From: Fagopyrum homotropicum
Lineage: Eukaryota > Streptophyta > Magnoliopsida > Caryophyllales > Polygonaceae
DNA: 64,000 bases
Direction of reading: 5' to 3'
NCBI GenBank assembly: GCA_033239125.1
Contig: BSWB01000004.1
Coordinates: forward strand, 60,139,501-60,203,500
The notes below the pieces were generated by a model. That model had not been told where the DNA came from and made no database searches. It saw nothing but the letters and a program-made list of their open reading frames with translations. The position numbers were made by a program, and so were the translations under genes. Below are positions 45,016 to 56,199 of the stretch, in pieces. Position 1 is the stretch's first letter, and each line of letters opens with the position of its first letter.

Positions 45016-46339
45016 ATTGCACATCCTTAAATAATGTAGGCCAAAAGAAACCAGAACGTAATACCTTAGCGCATGTTTTATCGGTGCTAGCATGTCCTCC
45101 ACAAGGGAGTGAATGACAATGCCGTATGACGCTATTAACCTCATCTTCCGGGATGCACCTACGAAGCATCCCATCCGGTCCGCGCTTGAATAGCAACGGC
45201 TCGTCCCAGTAATAATGTCGTACATCCTTGAAGAATTTCTTCTTTTGAGAGTACGTCAATCCAGGCGGTGTTTCCTGGCAAACAAGATAATTTACAATGT
45301 CAGCATACCAAGGTCCGTTCTTATCAGAAAGTTGGTGGATAGAATGTTCCATCAACTGAGGGTGAATGTCAGAGAAGTGAGCAAGAAGATTATTATTCTC
45401 AGTAATCTCAGTTGACATCATCTCGCCATCGATCTCGGTCGAGGCGCAGAGGCGTTGACCGAGATGTTCTTCAGTCGCCTCGCTCAGTCCAGAAGGTGCC
45501 TCGGTCAAGGTACTGCTACTGGGACCGAGACTGGAGATCTTCGTCTCCTGGATTAGCTTCTCAGTTTTAGCTCCTGGATCTTCTCCCAGTGCCTTCAAGC
45601 TCCGTATATCTGCATCACAAGAAGCATCTATACCCTCCTCCATTAAACTGAAGCTAATAACTCTTTTGAGTGGATCGTTAATAAGGATAGAGCTCACCAA
45701 TTCTCTTGATTCTTCTTCATCGTAGATGTTGAAGATATCATCAGTTAGTTGCTCCCCTTTCATGGCTGCAAGTAGTGCGAACTCCACCTCATCGCCACCA
45801 ACGTTGAATTTCAACTTGGCGTTCTTGCAATCCACGTTGCAACCCGAAGTTGCTAGAAATGGCCTCCCGAGAATAATAGGAACAGGATAATCTGCGGGAA
45901 TGTCAAGTACAACAAAATCTATGGGTAGATAGAAGTTACCTAACTTGACCGGAACGTCCTCCAAGATGCCCACGGGATGGGTAATGGAGCGATCCGCCAT
46001 ATAAAGTCGAATCTTGACCGGCTTGGGCTCTCCAAGACCGATCTTCGTGCATAGCTCCAGCGGGATGATGCTCACGCTGGCTCCTAGATCACAAAGGGCT
46101 TCACAAGTGACATCCCCAACTTGAATGGGAATGCAAAATGAGCCGGGATCTCTCAACTTAGGTGGCATCTTTTCCTTCATGATCTTGATAAGCTCCGAGG
46201 ATTTAGATGTCATCCTAACTTCACCAACATCCTCCAGCTTCCTCTTCCTTGATAAGATTTCTTTTAAGAACTTCCCATAGGCGGGCATACCTAGAATAGC
46301 ATCAAGGAAGGGAATATTAATATGGAGCTTATTCATCAA
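45000..46339 (-). CDS. pol: Protease joined to integrase zinc-binding region, RT and RNase H missing (C2)
   Basis: A frame open from 46339. The aspartic protease has the D-L-G-A-S-V-S catalytic motif ('ALCDLGASVSIIPLELC'), 'VGILEDVPVKLG' and 'IILGRPFLATSG'. An acidic linker containing palindrome-encoded residues follows (about 45640-45420). Then the frame goes directly to 'PWYADIVNYLVCQ', 'KKKFFKDVRHYYW' and 'HCHSLPCGGHAS', the segment that in complete elements follows RNase H. The RT and RNase H (about 1.8 kb in C3, 61630-59960) are absent without loss of frame. The frame leaves the integrase reading near 45010. Confidence 0.9.
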
Positions 46340-48202
46340 GTCAAGAAACTTACCAGAGTGACGTCTAGATGTGCTCTGGCTCTAGACTGAGGGAATGGGA
46401 GTGGTGGTTTGTATGCAGGAGGTGGAGTATAAGTTTCAGTTGTCCCTCCTGCTTTTTGTTGCTCCACCTCGGTTGGCATCTTGGTCGAGGTGTTCTTCGA
46501 CTGGATCTGGACCGAGGTGGTCTGCGTCGAGCGAGGTACTGGATCTGCAGTTTTAAGTCCACTCCTCGTTGTTATGGCCATGCACTGGCCCTTAGGGTTA
46601 GTTTCCGTCTTTGCTGGAAGCTTCCCTGGATCTCTTGGCGCTTCATTCGCCCTATTAGCAAGTTGTTGTTCGAAGGACTTTTGGGCCCTCGAAAATGAAG
46701 TCATAGAATTCTCCATAGCGCTAAGCTTGATCAAGATAGCCTCCAGAACTGCGTCTTTCTTTTCCGGCTGAGACGAACTTGATCCTTGCCCTTGGCTCTT
46801 TAATGGAGTAGAAGAAGAAGAAGGAGAAGAGAGGAAAGGGTTAGAGGAATCGTTAGAGTTGGAGTTTGAATGATTGTTACCATGATTTTGGTTATTCGCC
46901 CTCTAGTTGTTGCTATTGGATCCTCAATTGTTGTTGTTGTAGTTGTTGTTTCGGGGACCGTTGTTGTTGTTACGGTACCCGTTGTTGTTGTTGTTCCTTT
47001 TCCCTTGCTCTTCCTTCTTAGTTTGAGCCATCAAGAGTTCCTTCAATTGCTTCACGTCATTCTTCAAAGACGTGAGTTGATTGTTGTTGGATTGAGTCTC
47101 TTGAAAGTTGACTCTTTTAACCCCACCTTCAGCTCCCTGGTGGGTGTATTTCTCCATGTGCAAGGCTTGCTTCTCAATGAAGTCCCAAGCCTCATCAATC
47201 GCCATGTCCATGAAGGTACCGGCGGAGAGTAGTTGGAGATTGAACTGGGTGCTTCCGTCCAGTCCCTTGAAGTAGATCTCCAACAACTCGATCTTTGGAA
47301 TCCCATGATGTGGGCAATCCAAGAGGATATCCTTGAACCGCTCCCAAGATTTGGACAAGCTCTCCTTGTCCTTCATAATGAAAGCGTTGATCTTCCCTCT
47401 CATTTCAGCGGTCTTTGAGGGGGGAAAGAATTTGGTCAAGAATTCCGTAGTCATTTCCTCCCATGTGCTAATTTTTCCTGGAGGAAGAGATTGATACCAA
47501 GTAAGAGCTCTATCTTTTAAAGAAAAGTAAAAAGGTCTTAGCTTGTAGTTGTTATTCTCAATTCTGGGAGGTCGCAAGGTTTCCATCAAGATCTCGTAGT
47601 TTTGAAGATGTTGATGCGGCGACTCTTTCTCTAGCCCTCCGAATTGGCATTGGCGAATCATGGCTAGAACTTGCGGTCGAAGTTCGTAGTTTCTGATCTG
47701 CTGGATCTCCTAGGTTCACTCCTGGACGCCTCAGTTGTTAATTAGGGTCCATCCTTTGACCTAGGGTTTGTGGAATTCCTGCAAGAAGAACATCTCGGAC
47801 TGGCATCCGAGGTAGAGGTACATCGGCCGGGACATCAGGTACTGGAATCTGCCTCGGTCGAAGATCAGCTACTGGATCCTGCATCGGTCGAGGATCAACA
47901 GGGGGATCTTCCCTCGGTCGAAGTAGAATCTGGTCTCGGATGACTGCTATCTCCGCTTCGATAGCTGCAGTCCTGGTGCGATTCTCTTCTTTTTCTTGCC
48001 TTAGTTCTTCCTTGCTGAGACGTAGCAGCTCTAACGTCTCTTTCAATTCGGCCGCAAGATCGCGATCGTCTTGTTGGGCCATCTTTGCTTCTCTCAAGCG
48101 TCGCTTGTATGTCTTCTCTGGTTCGGGATCGTAAGGAACGATTTCCTTCCCAGCGCGGGTTCTTCGCATATACCTAAGAAAGAACCTGCAAAAGTCACTC
48201 AA
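46340..48202 (-). pseudogene. gag: Gag of C2
   Basis: Starts near 48172 (M-R-R-T-R-A-G-K-E) with an acidic, then Arg/Pro-rich N-terminus; the stop after M-D-P-N near 47738 replaces a Gln codon of C3. After a frameshift, 47661-46924 carries the gag core ('YKLRPFYFSLKDRALTWYQS', 'FLTKFFPPSK', 'SWERFKDILLDCPHHG') and an Asn-rich tail. Two further stops (CGA to TGA and TGG to TAG types) near 46920 and 46903 precede 46734-46336, which leads into the protease after another shift near 46365. No CCHC knuckle is seen. Confidence 0.85.
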
Positions 48203-48270
48203 GTAGAGTGGTTAGATGACACGGGGCAAGCGCCCCAAGAGCAAACCGTACCGGCTCGGTCTAGACCAAG

Positions 48271-48288
48271 TCCCCGGCAACGGCGCCA
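48271..48288 (-). other. Primer binding site of C2 (tRNA-Asp type)
   Basis: Minus strand TGGCGCCGTTGCCGGGGA, 6 bp from the 5' LTR. Confidence 0.92.
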
Positions 48289-48294
48289 AAAACT

Positions 48295-50151
48295 TGTTCG
48301 CTCCAAACGGTGTGTGCAAGCTTTAAATTTATAACCCTAGACTTAAGCTTAAAACAAGGATGCGAACCCGCAGTGTACGGGTCAATCGTAGTAAAAGCAA
48401 GAAAATTCCAGGGGTCGATCACAGGGACTCGGTGAAACAAAGTCAATAACGGTATGCTTCGTGAATACTAACCACAAGAGCAATTAACACAATCAAAGAT
48501 GAATAAGAAGTCAATAAAGCAAACATGCAATTCTAGGGATTAAAGCATCTAGTTGTGGTTCCAACTCAAGATCTAAAGATAAGCGGACAAAGCTGAGATT
48601 TTTGCAAGGGGAAGGTGTTACTAAAGTGGAGTAGATCACCGGGTAAGTCTCACTACACACTAATCCTAAACCGTAACTCCTATTACCGGGTAAGTCTCAA
48701 GGAATCAAGATAAAGAACTATACCCTCAAACTAACACACCATCTAAGGGAATAGAATCAACCTTTACCGGGTAAGTCTCAGGCTAACTCACAAAGATGGG
48801 ATGAAAGCACACTCAAACCCCAATAAAGGATAAACCTTTATTACCTACACTTATGATCGTTGGTACACAAACTAAGGAATTACCGGGTAAGTCTCATCCT
48901 AAGCTTGCTTTGAACCAGGAAAGGTGTAATAAGAATAGGATTTGACAAACTCTAACACTTAACTCTCAGTTATGGATCAGATAAGTCACCTCGATCAGCC
49001 AGTTTCCACCCCGGCTGAGATGTTCATCGACTGAACGAGATGCTTAGGGTTAAGGTTAAAGACTCGAACTTTCAGGATCCTACTGGAATCTAAGATTATT
49101 CTATCATTGTTTTTCCCACAACCTTCAGCTAATCACCCTAGAATCACACAAGGAAATTAGCCACTCATCATCATTATGAAAGTATTAAATATATGGGAAG
49201 AAGGTGAATATTTGAACAAGAAGAATTTAATGAAAAAGACTTCAATAACTGAATCAAATATCTCAACAAAAGCGTTCCTTGGATAGCAATCCAACAAGAC
49301 AAGACAACAAGGAAGGGAATTAAAGACAATCTTACAAAACCCTTCAAAAAGCTATAAAAGCTATGATCTTCAATCTTCCTTCAACCTTCAAAAAGGTTCT
49401 TCAAAACTCCCAACTGGAGTATGGTTGCTGTTGCCTATAAACCCTGATCGATGGTATAGTATGGATGTATGCAGCCTCCCTGATCGATGGTATAGTACGG
49501 ATCTGTGCAGCCTCCCTGATCGATGGTATAGTATGGATGTATGCAGCCTCCCTGATCGATGGTATAGTATGGATGTATGCAGCCTCCTTGGATTTGTGGA
49601 AATCCAACCCCTTTTATAAGAAAATAACCCTCCAAAGATAATAAATCTTAGAAAGATATTTTCCCATAAATATAGGTAAAATATATGATTCTGCATATCT
49701 CCTTCCTTCCAGGAGCCAAGCCCAAAAATATAAGATCACTTTCCAATTTTAAAAGATCTCAGCCAAGAATAAAATATTCTCGCCGCGTCCTAGGTGTTCG
49801 CCTCGGTCGAGTCGGCGTCTCTGGATCGCCTCGGTCGAGATGAATCTCTGGTCAACCGAGGTGAGTCACAACTGAATGTGAAATCTCTCAAAACTGGTCC
49901 AAAGTAAATCTTTAATCCATGGCTATGCTTCCTGGATGTAGCTCCAAATGACTCATGACTCCTTTTGCTCCTTTTTGATGCAAAACGTACCAAATTACCT
50001 GCAATTACAACAAAACTAGGTGTAGACCTCGATTCTCGCAAAGGTAGATGAAATGGTAGTAAAATCACATAATGCACATACAAACATGCAGATTATGAAA
50101 GATAAAACGTCCAAACAAACCCCAAAATATAGACTATAATTCATGCTATCA
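48295..50151 (-). repeat. 5' LTR of C2
   Basis: 1857 bp, almost identical to 38528-40348 but with four 36-bp units at 49442-49585, the second of which is a variant ('tacggatctgtgcagcct'). ORFs of the repeat (49388-49696) are not genes. Confidence 0.94.
49442..49585. repeat. 36-bp tandem repeat, four copies (C2 5' LTR)
   Basis: Units at 49442, 49478, 49514 and 49550; three match the units of the other LTR, one is a diverged variant. The extra unit accounts for the whole length difference between the LTRs. Confidence 0.95.
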
Positions 50152-50182
50152 CTATGAGTACATTCTTTCCACATAGTAGGTT
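50152..50182 (-). pseudogene. Phospholipase D exon, proximal part
   Basis: Encodes N-L-L-C-G-K-N-V-L-I, which continues into D-M-S-I-Q-T-A-Y at 38527 once C2 and one CTATG copy are left out; this is the usual family sequence ahead of the second half of the enzyme. The exon begins after an AG acceptor ('ttggaatag'). Confidence 0.88.
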
Positions 50183-50277
50183 CTATTCCAACACAATCAG
50201 TTTGGATTTCACTAACATACTCCATAGATAGTAAGGACATGCTAGTTGTAAAGACATAAAAGAACAATTTGTAAAAC

Positions 50278-50353
50278 CTTCTCTTTTGCATCTTTTGGCT
50301 CCTTTGGAAAATCTTTAACAGAATTGGAGTCTATCGAACGTGGAACGGAAGAC
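50278..50353 (-). pseudogene. Phospholipase D exon with 7-bp duplication
   Basis: Encodes V-F-R-S then, after a shift, I-D-S-N-S-V-K-D-F-P-K-E-P-K-D-A, a segment well conserved in beta/gamma phospholipase D. The shift is caused by a 7-bp near-tandem duplication (cgttcca / cgttcga). Flanking acceptor ATATCTTAG and donor AAG|GTTTTA fit a real exon. Confidence 0.85.
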
Positions 50354-50431
50354 CTAAGATATTACCAGACCCATAAGAACATAAGTCATTAGAAGGCGAT
50401 AAACAAAGAATTTAAATGGTTCAAGTTTTAT

Positions 50432-50679
50432 TTGAGTATGTAAACCCTCATTGTCACAATATTTAGCAGATGAAATTTCTCCGAGCACAATAATGTTGGG
50501 TATCATGTCAACTTTGAGCAAGTAATCATCATGAGATGACATCATTTTCTAGTATAGCGTGGGGTTTGGAAGCACGCATCCAACGCTCCTCAAAGTTAGC
50601 AAGAACGTCGTATGCAGTTGGCCCGTCAACTTGGTAGTGCAAGTCATGCCATGGTTCTCTAGGACAACCATTAGTTTTC
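50432..50679 (-). pseudogene. Phospholipase D exon (PWHDLH block)
   Basis: After a good acceptor (TTTGTGCAG) it encodes N-G-C-P-R-E-P-W-H-D-L-H, V-D-G-P-T-A-Y-D-V-L and N-F-E-E-R-W, all hallmarks of plant phospholipase D. A frame change near 50555 leads into 'SSHDDYLLKVDMIPNI'. The exon ends at C-A-A|AT where the family has GT, so the donor site is lost. Confidence 0.9.
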
Positions 50680-50768
50680 CTGCACAAAATTTTATCAAGA
50701 ATTTAGAATGAAAAGAAAGAAGTACATGCGAGCTCTTTATCACTTATGAAAATGTAGTGAATAATCAC

Positions 50769-50955
50769 CGTATAGTTTGGGTTATGATAGTCATCCTTGT
50801 GAATTGTCTACAATGTCCTGAAATAGGATGTGTTGAAGTATCATAGCGTCCAAAACATAAATCGAGACCTCCAACAAATGATATGAATTTCTCCTATATT
50901 GGCCAACATCAACATCTATAGTTACAATCTTTTGGTGATGTGTGTAGATTACAAT
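50769..50955 (-). pseudogene. Phospholipase D exon with first HKD motif
   Basis: Encodes Y-T-H-H-Q-K-I-V-T-I-D, an intact H-x-K-x4-D motif, then F-V-G-G-L-D-L-C and R-Y-D-T, then H-K-D-D-Y-H-N-P-N-Y-T before a GT donor. A one-base deletion after V-G-Q-Y-R-R, a second shift near 50830, and a TAG in place of Gln before T-I-H-K-D-D disrupt it. It is the first recognisable exon; the C2-domain exons expected upstream were not identified. Confidence 0.9.
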
Positions 50956-51781
50956 CTTTTAGTTAGCCCGAGTATTTGCTTTGAATCTTGCATTTTGTTA
51001 ACTAACTTACATATTATGCCACTGAAATTGTGTCCACTTCAGGAATGGTTTTCAACGATTCTAGTAAACTGGAAGTTGTGGGTACCGTTCCAATACTTCA
51101 ATTTCATATTTATACCTCAGCAATTCCAGATATCAACCTCAGGTCATCCACTAAGGCTACTCTTATCCTTTATTTATGCATCATATTAATGTCCAATATG
51201 TTAAATATAATATAACAAATGAGCACACCTTGGTTAGATGAATATAACCAACTAGTCCATTTCTAAATGATAGCTTTCAGAAGAAACCGCCGGATTATTG
51301 TACCTGTAGTAGATTAACAGAGGAAATCACATTTTGAGACACAAATGCAACAAAAGATATGAGGATTTAGGGTGTAGAAGAAGAAATACCAAATTTCAAA
51401 AAAGGCACATACAATTATGCCCAACATGTAAAAAAAAGGCACTAAAATTATGCTCAACAAGTACTTATTTGTATCAAATCAATCTAAGATGAGCAGCGGG
51501 CTATGCCAACATGTCAAAAAAGGCACATACAAATATGCTCAATAATTTGTGATGAATTATCAACAAGTGTTGATCATCAATTGAGTATAATACATGCAAT
51601 GAATGTTATAGAAAAACAGACGTAGAGCCTTCATTTATACAATAGAAACTACTAGGATAGGGACCACTAAAAGATATAAATGATAGATAATAAACATTAA
51701 AAGCAAATTCAAACTGAAGTTACATTACATGACAACAACTTATTCTTTACAAAATACACAGTCACAAGCTTCCCATAATAG
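50956..51781. other. Region upstream of the phospholipase D fragments
   Basis: About 0.8 kb with no recognised gene. A degenerate threefold repeat of 'aaaaaaggcacatacaaatatgctcaa' type lies at about 51395-51545. The ORFs at 50899-51215 have no similarity I can name. Confidence 0.45.
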
Positions 51782-53197
51782 TGTAATAGCAAGGATTTCC
51801 GAATTCTAATTAATGTTGATTAACTTAATCATTGATAGTAATTGACCATAACTCGCGAAGATTGCGTAAGTGATGAGTATGAGTCTCACCTTTATGTTCA
51901 TGGCATAATTTTGGGGTTATGGGGAATTTTTCACTTTTTACCCCGGTGATTATTTTTACCCTTCGGTATTATTTGGAGCATTTGGGAGCTCTAATTAATA
52001 AAAATGAAGTTGAGAGAAATGATAAGGACACCGTACATGTCCTAGATATGAAATAACATGGAAAGGCAAAACGGCCAAAAGAGTCGCTATCTCGTTTCTT
52101 AACGGCTAATAGTGTAATAGCTAGGATTTCGTTTCTTAGCGGCTAATAAAGACGGCTTAGAAATTGTCAGTGGGCAAAACGTTATTTTGGGGAAATTTAA
52201 TTAATTAATTAATGGTTAATTAATTAAATTAGGATTAGAATTATATTGAGGAATGTTCATTAGATGCTACCTTGAGATTTGAATAATTGAGAGTTATGTT
52301 GAGATATCGAGGTTCAGATTCGAGTTATGGCGTGGGGATGGTTATGGGGTTAGGAGGTGGAATCTACTAACCTTGGATCGTGTTTGACTTATTTTTGTGC
52401 CTTGTTGCTGCAGGCATTGATCGTTTCCTCGAAGGGAAGTCGTGACGTGGTATAGATCGACGTTGTGATAGGTAAGTCTGTGGGACTTACTTAGCGAGCG
52501 GTTATGGATTTGAGTGTGTGTTGTGGTTGTGTGTGCATATGTGTGTCTAACTGGACTAGGATGCTACATGCATATCATTGGCCCAAGTGTATGATAACGG
52601 GCGGTGATGACTTTTCTAGCCCAGAATTGGGAGGCTTGGGAGGTTCTCTGCGACCAGACCTCCAAGTGGTGATGATTGACACCTTTCCAAACCTAAGGGA
52701 ATGGGGACAGAGGTGTTGGGAGTTTACTCCATGTGTCACAAGGAAATGAATTAGTAATGGTATAACTTTATTAAAGATAATAAAGGGTTGTGTGTGTGAC
52801 ATTGCATGATATGATATGATGATTTGATATATGTGCTACGGCTTCCTTCTTATCTATGTATGTTAGCTAACGGTTTATACCGTATTGTAGATCTTCTGCA
52901 GGATAGGAAGAAAGCAGAGTGAGCTAGATGGGTGATCAGTCGAGGGCTTCCGTACACTAGGTTGTGCGAGGGTTATGGGATCTTTTGTATACATTTGTGT
53001 ATAGTGTTGCCGTTTTGTACTCGGCTGTGTTTTGTAAATCTTTTGATGTATATATTTAATACAGTTTTATGTATTTGGTTTTAATCTATATGTGCCTTGT
53101 TGTAAGATCTAGTGAACTTGTTGTTAGGCTAGGGTCAGGATCCACTGTGAGATCCTAGCCCAATAGCCCCCGAGTCCCGCGGATTTGAGGTGTTACA
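51782..53197 (-). mobile_element. TGTAACACC-type element, copy 4
   Basis: On the minus strand it starts TGTAACACCTCAAATCC and ends at 51782 with GCTATTACA. Flanks AATAG (51777-51781) and AATAT (53198-53202) are a 4/5 target duplication. Shares internal blocks with copies 1-3 ('gggaggttctctgcgacc', 'cccaagtgtatgataacggg'). 1416 bp, no coding sequence. Confidence 0.68.
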
Positions 53198-53285
53198 AAT
53201 ATAGTCATAAAGCTTCAACTATTGTCATCATTATTATGACACAAGCAGTAATTTGTGAGCAGATACATATGATAGCTGCATCAAA

Positions 53286-53909
53286 ACATATGTTAGTACT
53301 CACAAATATGTTCAAAAAACTTGTAGTTGACCACAAGTTGACATCATCATTATGACATAAGTAGTAATCTATTTCTTACTTATGTTTTTCTTTCCTATAT
53401 CATCTTGGTAATTTTATCTCGTATGTGTTTAGTTTCACCTCCAACACTTGTATCTTCATCTTCGTCATCCTCATCGCTTTCTGAACTGGTACCATTGTCA
53501 TTTAATTATTGGGCATCTACTTCTTCTTCATATTCATCTTCAAAATTCATGTATTTTTGCTCCATCACTTCTTAATGTTTCACTCCTAGCTTTAAATACA
53601 TATGTTAGTACTCACAAATATGTTCAAAAAACTTGTAGTTGACCACAAGTTGACATCATCATTATGACATAAGTAGTAATCTATTTCTTACTTATGTTTT
53701 TCTTTCCTATATCATCTTGGTAATTTTATCTCGTATGTGTTTAGTTTCACCTCCAACACTTGTATCTTCATCTTCGTCATCCTCATCGCTTTCTGAACTG
53801 GTACCATTGTCATTTAATTATTGGGCATCTACTTCTTCTTCATATTCATCTTCAAAATTCATGTATTTTTGCTCCATCACTTCCTAATGTTTCACTCCTA
53901 GCTTTAAAT
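53286..53909. repeat. 312-bp tandem duplication
   Basis: 53286-53597 and 53598-53909 are nearly identical (e.g. 'cacttctta' versus 'cacttccta'). It comprises the acidic C-terminal end of the Harbinger transposase on the minus strand and following non-coding sequence. Confidence 0.92.
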
Positions 53910-54442
53910 ACATAGTTATGTAATGTGAAGCACGCTAGTATTATGTCAACTTGAGTGTCTACCGTGTAGCAAGACATCACTCGTAAATCTTTCAACGAGC
54001 TTTCAAAACCCCAAATGATCTCTCAATGTAACGACGCAGAGATGAATGCAACTTGTTGAATACTTTCTTTTGAGTTCGTTGGCTCAACGTTCTCAAATTG
54101 TGACAGATTGTACCTCGTCTTGGAATATGTAACCATGTAACCTTCTTTGGTCGGATAACCTTTGTCAACCAAATAGTAACGGTCTAATCTCGAAAAAAGG
54201 TGGGCAAATATCATTTTAGTTATCTTCACTTAGTTTGTCAATTCCCTAATATAGGTTGAGTTTAGATTCATACATGTAGGCGGGTGTGGGAATGTCAATG
54301 ATGGGGTTGTAATTGCATGCTCGAACACCTTCACATCACGTGTTGATCCCTCCCAACCAGCAGACACGAAAGTGAAAAGCATATCAAAATCACATACCGC
54401 CATCACATTAAAGGTGCATATCTCTTTGCGCCCATGGTAAGT
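53560..54442 (-). pseudogene. PIF/Harbinger transposase (HARBI1-like), truncated by C3
   Basis: Minus strand: H-G-R-K-E-I-C-T-F-N-V-M-A-V-C-D-F-D, then 'LFTFVSAGWEGSTRDVKVF' (second catalytic Asp), a stop, 'YYLVDKGYPTKEGYM', 'TRYNLSQF', and in another frame L-H-S-S-L-R-R-Y-I-E-R-S-F-G-V-L-K-A-R (catalytic Glu), then A-C-F-T-L-H-N-Y-V and an acidic tail in the duplicated segment. The N-terminal part with the first Asp is cut off at 54442 by C3. Several frame changes make it inactive. Confidence 0.88.
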
Positions 54443-56199
54443 TGTTCGCTCCAAATGGTGTGTGCAAGCTTTAAATTTATAACCCAAGATGTATGCTTCA
54501 AACAAGGATGCGAACCCGCAGTGTACGGGTCAATCGTAGTAAAAGCAAGAATTCTGGGGTGTCGATCTCAGGGACTCAGGTGAAACAAAACCAATATAGG
54601 TAGTCAATGCAACTAATAACCACAAAAGCGATTAAAGCAATCAAAGATGATAATATAGTCAATTAAAGGAAATATGCAATTCTAGGGATTAAAGCATCTA
54701 GTTGTGGTTCCAACTCAAGATCTAAAAATAAGCGGACAAAGCTGAGATATTGCAAAGGGAAGGTGTTACTAAAGTGGAATAGATCACCGGGTAAGTCTCA
54801 CTACTCACTAACTCCAAACCAAAAGAACCTATTACCGGGTAAGTCTCAAGGTACTAGGGAAAGGAACTATAATCTCAAACTAACACTCCAACTAAGGGAA
54901 TAGAATCAACCTTTACCGGATAAGTTTCAGGCTAACTCACAAAGATGGGATGAAAGTACACTCAAACCCCAATAAAGGATAAACCTTTATTACCTACACT
55001 TATGATCTTGGGTAAACAAACAAAGGAATTACCGGGTAAGTCTCATCCTAAGCTTGCATTGAACCAGGAAAGGTTTAATAAGAATAGGATTTGGCAAACT
55101 CTAACACTTAACTCTCAGTTTCGGATCAGAAAAGTCACCTCGGTCAGACGAATTCCACCCCGGCCGAGATGTTCATCGACTGAACGAGATGTTCTAGGGT
55201 TAAGGATAAAGACTCAAGCTTTCAGGGTCCTACTGGAATTTAAGATTATTCTATCATTGTTTTTCCCACAACTTTCAGCCAATCACCCTAGAATCACACA
55301 AAGAAATTAGCCACTCATCATCATGAAAGCAATAATCAAATATATGGGAAGAGAATGAATATTTGAACTCAAAAACCTTAAAAACAAGGCTTCAAAAACT
55401 GAATCAAATATCACAAATAAGCGTTCCTTGGATCACAAATCCAACAAGACAAATCAACAAGAAGGGAATCTAAGAAAATCTTACAAAACCCTTCACAAAA
55501 GCTATAAAACCTATTAACTTCCTTCCTTCAACCTTCCTTCAACCTTCCAAAAGTCCTTCAATTGTTGGATGCTATCAGCCTCTAAGCATGTATAAGTATG
55601 GTTGAACTTGTAAAAAATCCAACCCTTTATATAGGAAAATTACCCTCCAAAGATAAAATATCTTGAAAAGATATTTTCTTAATAAAATATATCCATCTCT
55701 CATAAATAGATCTCTAAAATATATGATCTTCCTTCCAGAAATCCAACCCAAAAATATAAAATCTCTCCTTCCAAAAATAAAAGATCTCAGCCAAGAATAA
55801 AATATATCTCGCCGCGTCCAAGGTGTTCGCCTCGGTCGGGGCGTTTTTCTAGATCACTTCGGTCGAGGTGATTCTGTGATCAACCGAGGTGGATCTCAGC
55901 TGAATGTGAAATCTCTCAAATCTGGTCCAAAGTGAATCTCTAATCCAATTCCATGCTTCCTGGATTCTTCCTTAAGCTCCTGAATGTAGCTCTAATGACT
56001 CCTTAGCTCCTTTAGCTCCATTTTGATGCAAAACGTGCTATTTTACCTACGATTACAACGAAACTAGGTGTAGACCTCGATTCCCGCAAAGGTAGATGAA
56101 ACGAAAATGTAATCACACAATATACATCCAAACATGCAGATTATTGAAGATAAAACGTCTAAACAAGTCCCAAAATATAGACTATAATTCATGTTATCA
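54443..56199 (-). repeat. 3' LTR of C3
   Basis: Starts TGTTCGCTCC, ends GTTATCA. Four ACCGGGTAAGTCTCA-type motifs (54785-55045), palindrome variants near 55138-55190 and 55830-55890. No 36-bp array, unlike C2. Confidence 0.88.

Larger units (their letters stand above)
38528..50151 (-). mobile_element. Element C2: young Athila-like element lacking RT/RNase H
   Basis: 11.62 kb with a perfect 5-bp target duplication CTATG (38523-38527, 50152-50156), inserted in a phospholipase D exon. LTRs are 1821 and 1857 bp; the 36-bp difference is one unit of a tandem repeat, and otherwise only a few substitutions are seen. Minus-strand order: primer site, gag, protease, integrase, leader, intact ORF1, polypurine tract. 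The RT and RNase H region is absent. Confidence 0.94.

Noticed and set aside
49388..49696. Protein with repeated H-T-S-I-L-Y-H-R-S-G
   Set aside because: It is a translation of the 36-bp LTR tandem repeat, open in several frames on both strands.
50899..51215. A possible upstream exon or a separate plus-strand gene
   Set aside because: Neither strand shows a phospholipase D C2-domain motif or another known domain; left as unassigned.
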